This document shows positions 32,953 through 41,619 of a DNA stretch of 64,000 nucleotides, piece by piece. Below the pieces are notes generated by a model. That model made no database searches. It was not told the DNA's origin and saw only the letters and a program-made list of their open reading frames with translations. The stretch's first letter is position 1. The number at the start of each line of letters is the position of its first letter. The position numbers and the translations under genes were made by a program. The stretch is from assembly GCA_963751335.1 (NCBI GenBank), contig CAVVUB010000008.1, positions 1,488,001-1,552,000 of the forward strand. The letters run 5' to 3'. The DNA is from Bog-473 sp963751335 (lineage in GTDB: Bacteria > Actinomycetota > Acidimicrobiia > Acidimicrobiales > RAAP-2).

Positions 32953-34962
32953 ATGGAGACACTCTTCGATTTTGCGGCTCCGGGGGTGCAGCAGGGGTGC
33001 GCGTATGCCCTGGTGGGGATCTGCCTGGTTCTCACGTATCAGGCCACGGGTGTCTTCAACTTCGCCTTCGGAGCTCAGGCCTTCGCTTCGGCGTTCGTCT
33101 TCACGTATCTGACCCAGTTCCATGGTTGGTCGGGGTTCGAAGCCTTCCTGGTCTCGGTGTGTGTGTTGGGACCGGCGATGGGCTACGCCTTCGACCGGTT
33201 CGTGTTCCGCAAGGTCTCGAACTCCAACTCGGTGGCCAAGATGGTGTGCAGCCTGGCCCTCCTGGTCGGGATCCCGTCGATTTTGCCGGTGATCTTCGGG
33301 TCGCAGCAGCTCATAGCCACGGCCACGATCCTGCCGTTCTTCAACCCCAATGTCGTCTACTTCACCTTGTGGGGAACCCCGATCAACGGCATCTACCTGT
33401 CCATCATTTCGGTGACCGCGGTCGTCCTGATCGGGTTGACGTTCCTGCTTCGCTTCACCGCGCTCGGCCTGCAGATGCGCGGTGCCGTGGAGAGCCGGCG
33501 CCTGGTCCAGCTCGACGGGGTCAACGCAGACGGTGTGGTGGCCGTGGCCTGGATCGTGTCCAGCTTCATGGCCGGCCTGGCCGGTGTGGTGCTGGCGCCG
33601 GTCTTCGGGCAGTTCAGTTCCGAGGACTACGTGACGCTGATGGTGACGGCGATCGCGGCGGCCGTGTGGGCGGCGCTGCGTTCCCTGCCCATCGCGGCCG
33701 GGGTCGGGTTGCTGATCGGCGTGGCGACCACGGTGTTGCAGGGCTACATCCCACCGGACAGCCTCTTCAACGCAGCGGTCGTCCCGTCGCTGCCCTTCAT
33801 CCTCATCGTGATCGCGTTGCTGTTCCTCCCGGGCCTGCGCAGCCTGGACTCGAGCCGTGACCCGCTGGCCACCATCGATCCGCCGCCACCGCCCATCGCG
33901 GCAACGACGAGAGCTCCCACCATGAACCGCATCATCCGCGTCCTGTGGTGGGCCCTCTTCGCCGCGTTCTGCGTGTCGATGCTGACGTGGATCCCCAGCG
34001 CATGGGCCACGGTCTTCAACAACGGCATCACCTACTCGATCGTGTTGTTGTCGATCACCCTGATCACGGGGATGGCGGGGCAGCTCTCCCTGTGCCAGGC
34101 CACCCTGGCCGGCGTCGGCGCGTTCACCGCGGCCCAGCTGGCGAACCATCTGGGCCTGAACCTGCTGATCGGCGCCCTCGTCGGGGCGGTCCTGGCCGCA
34201 GCCGTGGCCGTGGTCCTGGCCCTGCTCTCGCTGCGCCTGCGCGGCCTGGGCCTCGCCCTCATGACCCTGGCCGCCGCACTGGCCTTCGACGCCACCTTCT
34301 TCAACGAGACGTCGATCTCGGGTGGACAAGAGGGAGTCAGCATCAAGGCGAAGTGGCTGGGCACGACGGAGTTCTTCAATTTCAACGGCCACTACATGTT
34401 CCTGCTCTCACTGGGCGTGCTCATCGTGGCCGTCATCGTGGTCCTCATGGTGCGCAGGGGCACGGTGGGGCGAAATCTGGCGGCCATGCGGGGCAGCGAG
34501 ACGGCCACGGCCGGTCTCGGCGTGAACCCGTCGTGGCAGCGGATCATGGTTTTCGCGCTCTCCGGCGCCATCGCCGGGGTGGGCGGCCTGCTCCACAGCA
34601 TGGTGCCGCAGGTGGTGTCGCCGACGGACTGGAACGCGGAGATCTCGCTGGTCCTCGTCGTGCTCGTCGTCACCACCAGCGTGACCACGGTGGAGGGGGC
34701 GATCCAGGCCGGCATCGGGTTCTTCGTGACCGAACAGATCCTGACCACCGTTCTGCCCGCCCGCATCGGCGCGTCCAGCCTGACCGTGGTCCTCTTCGCC
34801 TTCGGTGCCTTGACCTACGCGGCCCACCCCGAAGGGGTGCTCGAGTACCAGAAGCGAAAGAGCACCCTGCGTTTCGAGAAGCTGTTCTTCCCCAAGGAGG
34901 TGGCGGCCCTCGAGCTCAAGGCGCAGGCGCCGTCCATTTCGGCCTCGAGCGCCAATGGTTGA
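32953..34962 (+). CDS. Fused LivH-LivM ABC permease
   Basis: 669 aa, roughly the sum of LivH (about 300) and LivM (about 330). Residues 1-300 show LivH features (YALVGICLVLTYQATGVFNFAFGA). After a Pro-rich link (DPLATIDPPPPP) the LivM half begins, with SITLITGMAGQLSLCQATLAG and the cytoplasmic RRGTVGRNLAAMRGSETATA coupling loop. Around 16 membrane helices. It forms the membrane channel of the importer. ATG 32953. The stop overlaps the LivG start by 8 bp. Fusion of the two permeases in one chain is less common than separate genes. Confidence 0.88.
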   Translation: METLFDFAAPGVQQGCAYALVGICLVLTYQATGVFNFAFGAQAFASAFVFTYLTQFHGWSGFEAFLVSVCVLGPAMGYAFDRFVFRKVSNSNSVAKMVCSLALLVGIPSILPVIFGSQQLIATATILPFFNPNVVYFTLWGTPINGIYLSIISVTAVVLIGLTFLLRFTALGLQMRGAVESRRLVQLDGVNADGVVAVAWIVSSFMAGLAGVVLAPVFGQFSSEDYVTLMVTAIAAAVWAALRSLPIAAGVGLLIGVATTVLQGYIPPDSLFNAAVVPSLPFILIVIALLFLPGLRSLDSSRDPLATIDPPPPPIAATTRAPTMNRIIRVLWWALFAAFCVSMLTWIPSAWATVFNNGITYSIVLLSITLITGMAGQLSLCQATLAGVGAFTAAQLANHLGLNLLIGALVGAVLAAAVAVVLALLSLRLRGLGLALMTLAAALAFDATFFNETSISGGQEGVSIKAKWLGTTEFFNFNGHYMFLLSLGVLIVAVIVVLMVRRGTVGRNLAAMRGSETATAGLGVNPSWQRIMVFALSGAIAGVGGLLHSMVPQVVSPTDWNAEISLVLVVLVVTTSVTTVEGAIQAGIGFFVTEQILTTVLPARIGASSLTVVLFAFGALTYAAHPEGVLEYQKRKSTLRFEKLFFPKEVAALELKAQAPSISASSANG

Positions 34963-35722
34963 AGATCCCCTTCTCACCCTGCGGGGGGTGTGCAAGTCCT
35001 TCGGCGGGATCCAGGCCGTGCACGGCATCTCCTTCGACGTCCGCGCCGGCGAGAGCATCGGCCTTGTCGGCCCCAACGGCGCCGGCAAGACGACCCTGTT
35101 CAACTGCGTCTGCGGGCAGCTGCGACCCGAGCAGGGCGACATCATTTTCGACGGGATGGCGCTGAGCGGGCTGCCCACGTACAAGCGGGCCCGTCTCGGT
35201 ATCGGCCGCACGTACCAGCGCATCGAGGTCTTCACCGACATGTCGGTGCGCGACCACCTCATGGTGGCCGAGCGCGCCCGGCGGGGCGAGGGCCGCCTGT
35301 GGCGCGATTTGCTGAACATGAGCAAGCCGACGCCGGACGAGGCGGAACGGGTGCAGGCCACCCTCGAGCTGGTGGGCATTGCCCACCTGGCCGACCTCTC
35401 GGTCAACGCGCTGGGGCTCGGCAACTGCCGCCTGGTCGAGCTGGCCCGGGCCCTGGCGGGGGAACCGAAGATCCTGCTGGCCGACGAGCCGTCGTCCGGC
35501 CTCGACCTGCAGGAGACCGCAGAGGTGGCCATGGTGCTGCGCACGGTGCAGCGCGAGCGGGGCACGGCGGTGCTGCTGGTGGAGCACGACCTGGCCATGG
35601 TGGCCGACGTAGTCGACCGGACGGTGGTGATGGACCTCGGCTCCATGCTGGCCGAGGGCACCTTCGACGAGGTCATGGCCGACCCGGGCGTGCGCAACGC
35701 CTACCTGGGGCGGAGCGCGTGA
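34955..35722 (+). CDS. LivG-type ABC ATPase
   Basis: 255 aa. Walker A GPNGAGKTT (about residues 39-47), Walker B ILLADEPSSGLD, H-loop in VLLVEHDLAM. The signature motif is unusual: the expected LS(G/Y)GQ is LGLGN in NALGLGNCRLVELARAL. Lineage-specific LivG proteins can vary here, but the partner LivF keeps LSGGQ, so the two ATP sites may not be equal. Pairs with LivF on the fused permease. ATG 34955 lies inside the end of the permease gene. Confidence 0.88.
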   Translation: MVEDPLLTLRGVCKSFGGIQAVHGISFDVRAGESIGLVGPNGAGKTTLFNCVCGQLRPEQGDIIFDGMALSGLPTYKRARLGIGRTYQRIEVFTDMSVRDHLMVAERARRGEGRLWRDLLNMSKPTPDEAERVQATLELVGIAHLADLSVNALGLGNCRLVELARALAGEPKILLADEPSSGLDLQETAEVAMVLRTVQRERGTAVLLVEHDLAMVADVVDRTVVMDLGSMLAEGTFDEVMADPGVRNAYLGRSA

Positions 35723-36492
35723 CCGACACCGTGGTCCCCGAGACCGACGTGCTCTCGCTGCGCAACGTGTGCGCGGCCTACGGGCCCTACCGTGCCCTCT
35801 TCGACGTGTCCTTCCGGGTCCCTCACGGGGCCGTGGTGGCGTTGGTCGGCTCCAACGGCGCCGGCAAGTCGACGGTGGCCCGTACGGTGACCGGACTGGT
35901 GACCGCCACCTCGGGCCAGGTGCTCTTGTCGGGTGAGGACGTGACCATGGTGCCGGCGTACAAGATCGCCCGGCTCGGCATGGCGCACGTGGTCGAGGGA
36001 CGCGGTGTGTTCTCCACCCTGACGGTCGAGGAGAACCTGACGCTGGCCTTCCGCCAACGGCAGGGTCGGAACAAGCTGAAGGAGAACCTGGAACGGGCCT
36101 ACACGGCTTTCCCCATCCTCGGGGAACGGCGACGCCAGGTGGGAGGCACGCTCTCGGGCGGGCAGCAGCGCATGCTCTCGCTGGCCAAGGTCCTCGTGGT
36201 GCCGCCCAAGGTCCTGGTGGCCGACGAGCTCTCCCTCGGCCTGGCCCCGGTGGTGATCGACCAGGTCTACGAGGGTCTCGAGCAGATCAACCGCAACGGC
36301 ACCGCTGTGGTCGTGGTCGAGCAACAGGTCAACCGGGTCCTCAAGCTGGCCACCTGGGCCGTGGTGCTGGACCATGGCACGGTGGCCTACGAGGGTGAGC
36401 CCGCCGGGGCCAACGACGCCGTCGAGTCGCTGATGGCCCGGCGCGAGCAGGCCGCGGCCGCCGGCGCGGGCGAGGCCGACGCCGAGTCCTGA
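35719..36492 (+). CDS. LivF-type ABC ATPase
   Basis: 257 aa. Walker A GSNGAGKST, signature LSGGQQRMLSLAKVL (about residues 140-154), Walker B VLVADELSLGL, H-loop position occupied by VVVVEQQV (Gln in place of His), as is common in LivF. Second ATPase of the importer. GTG 35719 overlaps the livG TGA (GTGA). The C-terminus ends in a charged Ala/Glu tail. Last gene of the import operon; the thiolase follows after 65 bp. Confidence 0.9.
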   Translation: MTDTVVPETDVLSLRNVCAAYGPYRALFDVSFRVPHGAVVALVGSNGAGKSTVARTVTGLVTATSGQVLLSGEDVTMVPAYKIARLGMAHVVEGRGVFSTLTVEENLTLAFRQRQGRNKLKENLERAYTAFPILGERRRQVGGTLSGGQQRMLSLAKVLVVPPKVLVADELSLGLAPVVIDQVYEGLEQINRNGTAVVVVEQQVNRVLKLATWAVVLDHGTVAYEGEPAGANDAVESLMARREQAAAAGAGEADAES

Positions 36493-36495
36493 GCC

Positions 36496-36516
36496 GGTCC
36501 GGTCCGGGACGGACCA
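36496..36516 (+). terminator. Possible hairpin after the importer operon
   Basis: GGTCCG and CGGACC can pair around an 8-nt loop, just after livF. No T-run follows, so at best a weak terminator or mRNA-stabilising hairpin; the next gene has its own purine-rich ribosome-binding site. Confidence 0.3.
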
Positions 36517-36557
36517 GAGCTGAGAAGAGTCGAGGAGTTGAGGAGAGGAGAGGACAC

Positions 36558-37740
36558 ATGGGAGAACCGGTCATCGTCGACGTCGTGCGCACGGCCTTCG
36601 GCAAGCGTGGAGGCGCCCTGGCCCACTGGCACCCGGCGGATCTGTTGGGGTTTGCGCTGACGTCGCTGCTCGAGCGGACCGGGGTCGACCCCGAGCGCAT
36701 CGACGACGTCATCGGCGGCTGCGTGACCCAGGCGGGCGAGCAGAGCACCAACGTGACCCGCAACGGCTGGGTGTCGGCCGGCCTGCCCCAGAGCGTGCCG
36801 GCCACCACGGTGGACCGCCAGTGCGGATCCTCGCAGCAGGCCGTCCACTTCGCGGCGGCTGGTGTGGCCGCCGGGCACTACGACATGGTCGTCGCCTGCG
36901 GGGTCGAGGTGATGAGCCGGGTGCCCATGGCCTCGAACGCCCGACGGCGGGACGGGGCCGTTCCCGCCCTCGTTCCTCGAGCACATCGACGGGCGGCTGT
37001 GGACGCAATTCCGGGTAAGCCAGGTATTGGCCGAGCGTTACGGCATCACCCGGGCCGAGATGGACGCCTACGCGCTGGCGTCGCACCAGCGCGCCGCGGC
37101 GAGCTGGGACAGCGGGCACTTCGAGCGCGAGGCGCTGGCCGTGCCGATCAAGGCGGAGGACGGCAGCCTGACCGGCGAGTTCCTGCGCAGCGACGAGGGC
37201 ATCCGTCGCAACTCGACCCTGGAGGCGCTGGCCGCCCTCCCGGCCGCGCAGAACTGGGAGCCCGACACGGCACCGGACATCACGGCCGGCAACGCGTCGC
37301 AGACCACGGACGGCGCGGCCGCCATGCTGGTGGCCGACCGGGCGGTGGCCGAGGCGTTGGGCCTGCCGATCAGGGCCCGCTTCGCGCACTTCGCGGTGGC
37401 GGCCGAGGACGCGGCCATCGTCCTCTCGGCCCCGGTCCCGGTGACTCACAAGCTGCTGAAGCGCTCGGGTATGACCGTGGAGGACTTCGACGCCGTCGAG
37501 TGCAACGAGGCCTTCGCCGCCATCGCCCTCATGTGGCAGAAGGAATTCTCCTACGACATGGAGCGCTTCAACCCCCGCGGCGGCGCCATCGCCATCGGTC
37601 ACCCGCTGGGGGCCAGCGGCGTCCGCCTGATGGGGACGCTGCTGAACCACCTCGAGGCCACGGGTGGGCGCTTCGGCTACCAGACGATGTGCGAAGGCGG
37701 AGGCCAGGCGAACGGCACCGTCATCGAGCGGCTGGGCTGA
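36558..37740 (+). pseudogene. Thiolase (FadA/AtoB type), frameshifted
   Basis: Frame 1 from ATG 36558 gives a normal thiolase N-terminus with the catalytic Cys in DRQCGSSQQAV. At about 36944 (CCGACGGCGG) the frame breaks. Removing one base gives NARGGTGPFPPSFLEHIDG and continues to the stop at 37740, with CNEAFA, the His in GHPLGASG and the second Cys in MCEGGG. With the frame restored it is a complete degradative thiolase of about 393 aa that would cleave 3-ketoacyl-CoA made by the local dehydrogenases. A single-base insertion; error or inactivation cannot be told apart. Strong purine-rich ribosome-binding region upstream. Confidence 0.82.
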
Positions 37741-38101
37741 CCCCTTCGGCGCTTGCGGCGGCCTGGCGGGCCGCCATGAGGGGATGGATCTTCTTGGTGA
37801 CGATGATCCACTCCACGAGGAACGTGAGTCCGGGGATGAGGCCGGCGGCGAACATCAGGATGATCCAGGGCAGGTGCAGGCGCGCCTTGAGGGCCAGTAG
37901 TCCGGCCATCACCAGGTAGACGATGTAGAGGTAGCCGTGGCCCACGCCGAAGACGGCCAGCTCTAACTTGTAGCCACCGCCCTGGAGGTAATGGAGCGCG
38001 GTGAAGAGGAAGAGCGGGATGATGAGGACGCCGACGATGTTGGCCATCAGCTGGTAACGGAACAACGCTCCTTCGAGACCCCGTCCGAAAAGGCGCCTCA
38101 C
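37721..38101 (-). CDS. DUF3817 membrane protein
   Basis: 126 aa with three to four helices: FRYQLMANIVGVLIIPLFLF, VFGVGHGYLYIVYLVMAGLLAL (with the conserved HG in the helix) and WIILMFAAGLIPGLTFLVEW. This is the actinobacterial DUF3817 pattern, function unknown. Its ATG (38101) overlaps the stop of the upstream membrane gene by four bases (ATGA), and its last 20 bp overlap the convergent thiolase. Cytoplasmic membrane. Confidence 0.82.
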   Translation of the reverse strand: MRRLFGRGLEGALFRYQLMANIVGVLIIPLFLFTALHYLQGGGYKLELAVFGVGHGYLYIVYLVMAGLLALKARLHLPWIILMFAAGLIPGLTFLVEWIIVTKKIHPLMAARQAAASAEGVSPAAR

Positions 38102-38517
38102 TGCGGGCGTCGGGTCACGACGGACTCACGGTTGCGCCAGGTCTTCGGTCCTTTGGCCGCCAGCTCGGCCAGGCGGGCGTTGTAGGCGGCCAGCTCGGGA
38201 TCGTCATCGGCGGTGACCGTCGGTGAGGCGGGCGTGGGTGTGGAGGGCGTCGAGGGTGTGGACGTGGCTTCCTGCTGGGCCTGACGGCGCATCCCCTTGA
38301 GCCCGACGCTGTCGTAGTCGGTATGGATCAGCAGCCACCAGAACACGATGCCGAGCAACCCGAAGACGGGCCACATCACCGAATAGAGGTAGCTCAGCTG
38401 GTTCCCGTCGGCCGCCCGGTTGATCTGCCACCAGGCGGCCAGGGCGCAGCCGGGCACGAACACCAGCGCGGCCAGGTGCAGCGACACCGCCCGCCGGGAG
38501 AACCACCGTTCGCGCAC
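38098..38517 (-). CDS. Two-helix membrane protein, partner of DUF3817
   Basis: 139 aa. Helices at about residues 11-29 (VSLHLAALVFVPGCALAAWW) and 43-63 (LYSVMWPVFGLLGIVFWWLL), then a cytoplasmic Thr/Pro-rich tail. Similar proteins sit next to DUF3817 genes in actinobacteria; function unknown. The start is GTG 38517, 6 nt after a TACGAT -10 (38524-38529 minus), so leaderless; the longer reading from 38592 would add a Pro/Gly-rich stretch without family support. Confidence 0.65.
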   Translation of the reverse strand: MRERWFSRRAVSLHLAALVFVPGCALAAWWQINRAADGNQLSYLYSVMWPVFGLLGIVFWWLLIHTDYDSVGLKGMRRQAQQEATSTPSTPSTPTPASPTVTADDDPELAAYNARLAELAAKGPKTWRNRESVVTRRPQ

Positions 38518-38523
38518 ACCCGA

Positions 38524-38529
38524 ATCGTA
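38524..38529 (-). promoter_or_regulatory. -10 box of a leaderless promoter
   Basis: TACGAT on the minus strand, 6 nt before GTG 38517. Serves the two-helix protein/DUF3817 operon. Confidence 0.5.
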
Positions 38530-38656
38530 CCGGCCCCACGGCGGGGGCCGGAAGGCGCCCGGTCCAGGTGACAGGCCCTTTCCTGGATGCACGGGGTGGG
38601 TGCCAGGGGCGGGATGGGGCGCCGACGGCGGCCAACGGGCGGCGAGAACCCACCGC

Positions 38657-38662
38657 TAGCCT
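38657..38662 (+). promoter_or_regulatory. -10 box of a leaderless promoter
   Basis: TAGCCT, 6 nt before the DinB-family ATG (38669). The sequence continues GAC, like the left half of the palindromic operators, but has no right half. Confidence 0.5.
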
Positions 38663-38668
38663 GACCGA

Positions 38669-39178
38669 ATGTCCTCGCCACCCGACACGCGTCCGGAGCC
38701 TCCCTCGGTCGCCGGCGAGCGGGAGACGCTGGTCGGTTTCCTCGAGTGGCAGCGGGCCACGCTCCTCTGGAAATGCTCCGCGGTCGCGGCCGAGGACCTG
38801 GTGCGCCGGGCGGTGCCGACGTCGAACCTCAGCCTCATCGGGATCGTCCGCCACATGACGCTGGTCGAGTGGAGCTGGTTCGAGAAGGTTTTCTCAGGCG
38901 TTTCCGTTCCGCCGCCGATCTCCATGGATGAGGACAGGGACGCCGACTTCAACGACCTGGACCCGGCGCGCCGCGACGAGGACTTGGCCAGGTTCGACGC
39001 CCAGACCGACACCAGCCGGCGCGTCGTCTCGGGGGGAGAACTCGACCAGCTGGCGGTGTCGGGGCGGACTCCGACCACGTTGCGGTGGATCCTGGTCCAC
39101 ATGATCGAGGAGTACGCGCGCCACAACGGGCACGCCGACCTGTTACGCGAGGCGATCGACGGAGCCGTCGGGGAGTGA
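38669..39178 (+). CDS. DinB/DUF664-family protein
   Basis: 169 aa, four-helix bundle of the DinB-like superfamily. The metal ligands appear as IVRHMTLVEWSWF (His about residue 62) and the C-terminal MIEEYARHNGHADLLREAIDG (two His near 152-155). Members include thiol-dependent S-transferases using mycothiol or bacillithiol; a mycothiol-linked role suits an actinobacterium but is inference. ATG 38669 leaderless. The SRPBCC gene starts within its stop. Confidence 0.82.
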   Translation: MSSPPDTRPEPPSVAGERETLVGFLEWQRATLLWKCSAVAAEDLVRRAVPTSNLSLIGIVRHMTLVEWSWFEKVFSGVSVPPPISMDEDRDADFNDLDPARRDEDLARFDAQTDTSRRVVSGGELDQLAVSGRTPTTLRWILVHMIEEYARHNGHADLLREAIDGAVGE

Positions 39179-39648
39179 CCGACACCCTTCCGGGGACGAT
39201 CAGCACGGTGCACCAGTACGACCTGCCGCTTCGCCGCGAGCACGTCTGGGAGCAGATCAGCGCGGTTGGAAAGTACCGCAGCTGGTGGCCGTGGCTCCGG
39301 CGCTTCGATGCGGACGGCTTGACGGCCGGCGACGAATGGAGCTGCGAAGTGCAGCCGCCACTGCCCTACATCGTGCGGTTCCGGGTGGCCATCGAGAAAG
39401 TGGAAGCGCCGGCCCTGGTGCAGGCACAGGTATTGGGCGACGTGGTCGGTTCAGCCACGTTGGCGTTGGACGAGTCCGAGAGCGGATGCAGGGCCACCTT
39501 GACGAGCGCGCTGGCCCCGGGGAACTCGGCCCTCCGCCTGGTCTCGCGATTCGCCGCGCCTTTGGCTCGCTTCGGGCATGACTGGGTGCTCGATTCGGGG
39601 GCGCGCCAGTTCATCGCGCACATCGCAACTCCTCGGCCGGGCGGCTGA
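39175..39648 (+). CDS. SRPBCC-family protein
   Basis: 157 aa helix-grip protein: VHQYDLPLRREHVWEQISAV, then YRSWWPWLRRFDADGLTAGDEW and a C-terminal helix SRFAAPLARFGHDWVLDSG, the usual START/polyketide-cyclase layout for binding a hydrophobic ligand. No catalytic residues identified. GTG 39175 overlaps the DinB stop (GTGA), so the two are co-translated. No signal peptide. Confidence 0.72.
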   Translation: MTDTLPGTISTVHQYDLPLRREHVWEQISAVGKYRSWWPWLRRFDADGLTAGDEWSCEVQPPLPYIVRFRVAIEKVEAPALVQAQVLGDVVGSATLALDESESGCRATLTSALAPGNSALRLVSRFAAPLARFGHDWVLDSGARQFIAHIATPRPGG

Positions 39649-39658
39649 TCAGTCAGCG

Positions 39659-40507
39659 GTGAAGTTCTCCATTCGACAGATCCTGGCCTCCGTCGTGGGT
39701 GCGGTGCTGGCCGCAGTGATCGCATCGGCCTTCGGGGTCAAGGGCACGATCGTCGGAGTCGCCATCGGCTCCGCCGCGGCCACGATCGGGACCGCGCTGG
39801 TGGCGCAGTCGATCGAACGGGGACACGAAGCGGTCAAACAGGTCGTGGTACGCGCTCCTGAGGACTCAGTCCTGCGCAGACTCGGGAGCACCGCGGTCGG
39901 CGGCGACACCGCGGCGAGGGTGGACGAGTCGTCGGTGCCCACCGAGGCGGTGGCGTCGGCCGCCGCCTCGAGCGCGACGGACGAGACGGCGCAGATGGAA
40001 GGGTCCGGGTCGGTGTCCGACCGCACCGAACCACTCGAGGTGACGGCGGCGGCGTCGACACCGGCCACGCAGCGGATCGACGCCTCGGCCTCGGCGGCTC
40101 CGGTGGCGTCCCGCCGCTTTACCTGGAAGGCGATCGCGGGCACGGCCGGCGTCGTGTTCCTCGCCGCGCTGCTCTTCGTGACGGTGGTGGAACTGATCGC
40201 CGGCAAGCCGCTCTCGTCCATCTTCGGTCATGGGGGCACGGGCACCTCGCTGGGCGGCGTCGTCAACGGGAACCCGCCCGCGCCGACCAGCACCACCACG
40301 ACCACGACACCGACGACCACGACGTCGTCGAGCACCACGACGACGAACGCGACCCAGTCGTCCTCCTCGACCACGACCTCGACCAACGTTGGCTCCTCGA
40401 GCACCACCACGACCTCATCGACGGGCGGCTCGACCACCACGACGAACCCGGGCCCGGTCACCACGACGTCGGGCGATGCGACGTCGACGACGGCGCCGGG
40501 AACCTAG
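39659..40507 (+). CDS. Membrane protein with Ser/Thr-rich extracellular tail
   Basis: 282 aa, not a recognised family. Residues 8-40 form a hairpin of two Ala/Val/Gly-rich hydrophobic segments. A charged, Ala/Thr-rich cytoplasmic middle follows, then one membrane helix near residues 165-185 (AIAGTAGVVFLAALLFVTVV), and about 80 residues made almost wholly of Thr, Ser and Gly with a few Asn and Pro. Such tails are often O-mannosylated in actinobacteria. GTG 39659 is chosen because it starts at the hydrophobic segment; an earlier start would overlap the SRPBCC gene. Confidence 0.6.
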   Translation: MKFSIRQILASVVGAVLAAVIASAFGVKGTIVGVAIGSAAATIGTALVAQSIERGHEAVKQVVVRAPEDSVLRRLGSTAVGGDTAARVDESSVPTEAVASAAASSATDETAQMEGSGSVSDRTEPLEVTAAASTPATQRIDASASAAPVASRRFTWKAIAGTAGVVFLAALLFVTVVELIAGKPLSSIFGHGGTGTSLGGVVNGNPPAPTSTTTTTTPTTTTSSSTTTTNATQSSSSTTTSTNVGSSSTTTTSSTGGSTTTTNPGPVTTTSGDATSTTAPGT

Positions 40508-40511
40508 GGGG

Positions 40512-41351
40512 TCACCATCCCTTGAAGGCCGCCGGCCGGCGTTCGACGAAGCTGGCGATCCCCTCTTTGGAGTCGGCCGTCGTGGTGACCAATTCCTGGG
40601 CCAAAGCCTCGTCGTGGAAGGAGGTGGCCCGGTCGACGTCGAGGGCGCGATTGGTCAGCCACTTGGCCACACCGATGGCCTTGGTCGGGCCATGGGCCAG
40701 GCGTCCGGCCAATTCCTGGAGCGTCCCGGGCAGCTCGCTTCGGGGCACCAACCGGTTGACCAGGCCGATGCGGTGGGCCTCGGCGGCGGGGACGTCGTCG
40801 CCGAAGAAGAAGAGCTCCTTGGCTTTCTGGATGCCGACCAGGCGGGTGAGGATCCAGGCCCCACCGGCGTCGGGCGCGATGCCCCGGCGGATGAAGACCT
40901 CCACGAATTTGGCCTCCTCGGCCATGACGACCAGGTCGCAGGCGAGCGCCAGGTGCATGCCGCCCCCTGCCGCCGTCCCGTTCACGCCGGCGATGACCGG
41001 TTTCTCGCAGTCGATGACGGAGGCCACGAGAGCCTGCCAGCCGTCGCGAATCATGCGGGCGGCCGCTCCCGCGTCGCTCTCGGGCGCGTCATCGGGCCTG
41101 GGCCGCGGCGACAGGCGACCACCGCGCAGGTCGGCTCCGCTACAGAAGGCCTTGTCGCCGGCGGCGGTGATGACGACCACCCGGACGAAGAGATCGCTCG
41201 AGGCGTCGCGCACCCAGGCGGCGATCTGGTCCCGCATGAATTGGGTCATGGCATTGCCGGCGTCGGGCCGGTTGAGCGTGATCCAGCAGATGCCGTCCTC
41301 GATGCGCCGGGTCACGTCGTCGCCCGCGGGGTTCTCCGTGGTCTCGGTCAT
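40512..41351 (-). CDS. Enoyl-CoA hydratase/isomerase (PaaG-like)
   Basis: 279 aa crotonase. Oxyanion-hole segments FCSGADLRGG and NGTAAGGGMHLALACDL; the active-site stretch RRGIAPDAGGAWILTRLVG has Asp where hydratases usually have Glu, as in PaaG-type isomerases. It acts on an unsaturated acyl-CoA. ATG 41351 has GAGGAGAGG upstream; in-frame ATGs up to 41522 would run through the promoter. Transcribed from the -35/-10 at 41397-41425. Convergent with the Ser/Thr-tail gene. Confidence 0.87.
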   Translation of the reverse strand: MTETTENPAGDDVTRRIEDGICWITLNRPDAGNAMTQFMRDQIAAWVRDASSDLFVRVVVITAAGDKAFCSGADLRGGRLSPRPRPDDAPESDAGAAARMIRDGWQALVASVIDCEKPVIAGVNGTAAGGGMHLALACDLVVMAEEAKFVEVFIRRGIAPDAGGAWILTRLVGIQKAKELFFFGDDVPAAEAHRIGLVNRLVPRSELPGTLQELAGRLAHGPTKAIGVAKWLTNRALDVDRATSFHDEALAQELVTTTADSKEGIASFVERRPAAFKGW

Positions 41352-41391
41352 ACCTCTCCTCGCCTGGGTGGTGCCTGCTCGCCGCCAGGGG

Positions 41392-41425
41392 CACTGACCG
41401 TACCCGGCCGCCTGGTCAGTGTCGA
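41392..41425 (-). promoter_or_regulatory. Crotonase promoter with a two-turn inverted repeat
   Basis: Minus strand: -35 TCGACA (41420-41425), 17-bp spacer, -10 TACGGT (41397-41402). CACTGACC (41392-41399) and GGTCAGTG (41414-41421) form a perfect 8-bp inverted repeat, 22 bp centre to centre, over both elements. Confidence 0.6.
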
Positions 41426-41536
41426 TCCGGCGGCGCTGGGACATCGTGACCGGTGGAGGCTGAATTGTGGGTCCTTCGCGCCCGCCGTTACCGTGGCGCC
41501 CGGCGTCGGCCATGGTCGACACGCCGCTGGAGCACC

Positions 41537-41617
41537 ATGAACAGTCCGGACACCAAGATCGCCATCGTCAAGGGATCAGCCATCGTCACCGTGTCACCTG
41601 GCTCATCGCGGTCCTGA
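41537..41617 (+). CDS. Possible 26-codon leader ORF
   Basis: ATG 41537 has TGGAG 5 nt upstream. The ORF reads MNSPDTKIAIVKGSAIV and ends TGA at 41615-41617, two bases before the ATG of the thiolase-like gene, which has no Shine-Dalgarno of its own. Ribosomes ending here could re-start on the thiolase gene. A TACCGT -10 stands at about 41489. Coding reality is unproven. Confidence 0.35.
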   Translation: MNSPDTKIAIVKGSAIVTVSPGSSRS

Positions 41618-41619
41618 GC

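Noticed and set aside
40270..40500. Low-complexity ACC/ACG-rich DNA taken as a possible CRISPR or satellite.
   Set aside because: It is the in-frame coding of a Ser/Thr-rich tail, without regular repeat-spacer units.
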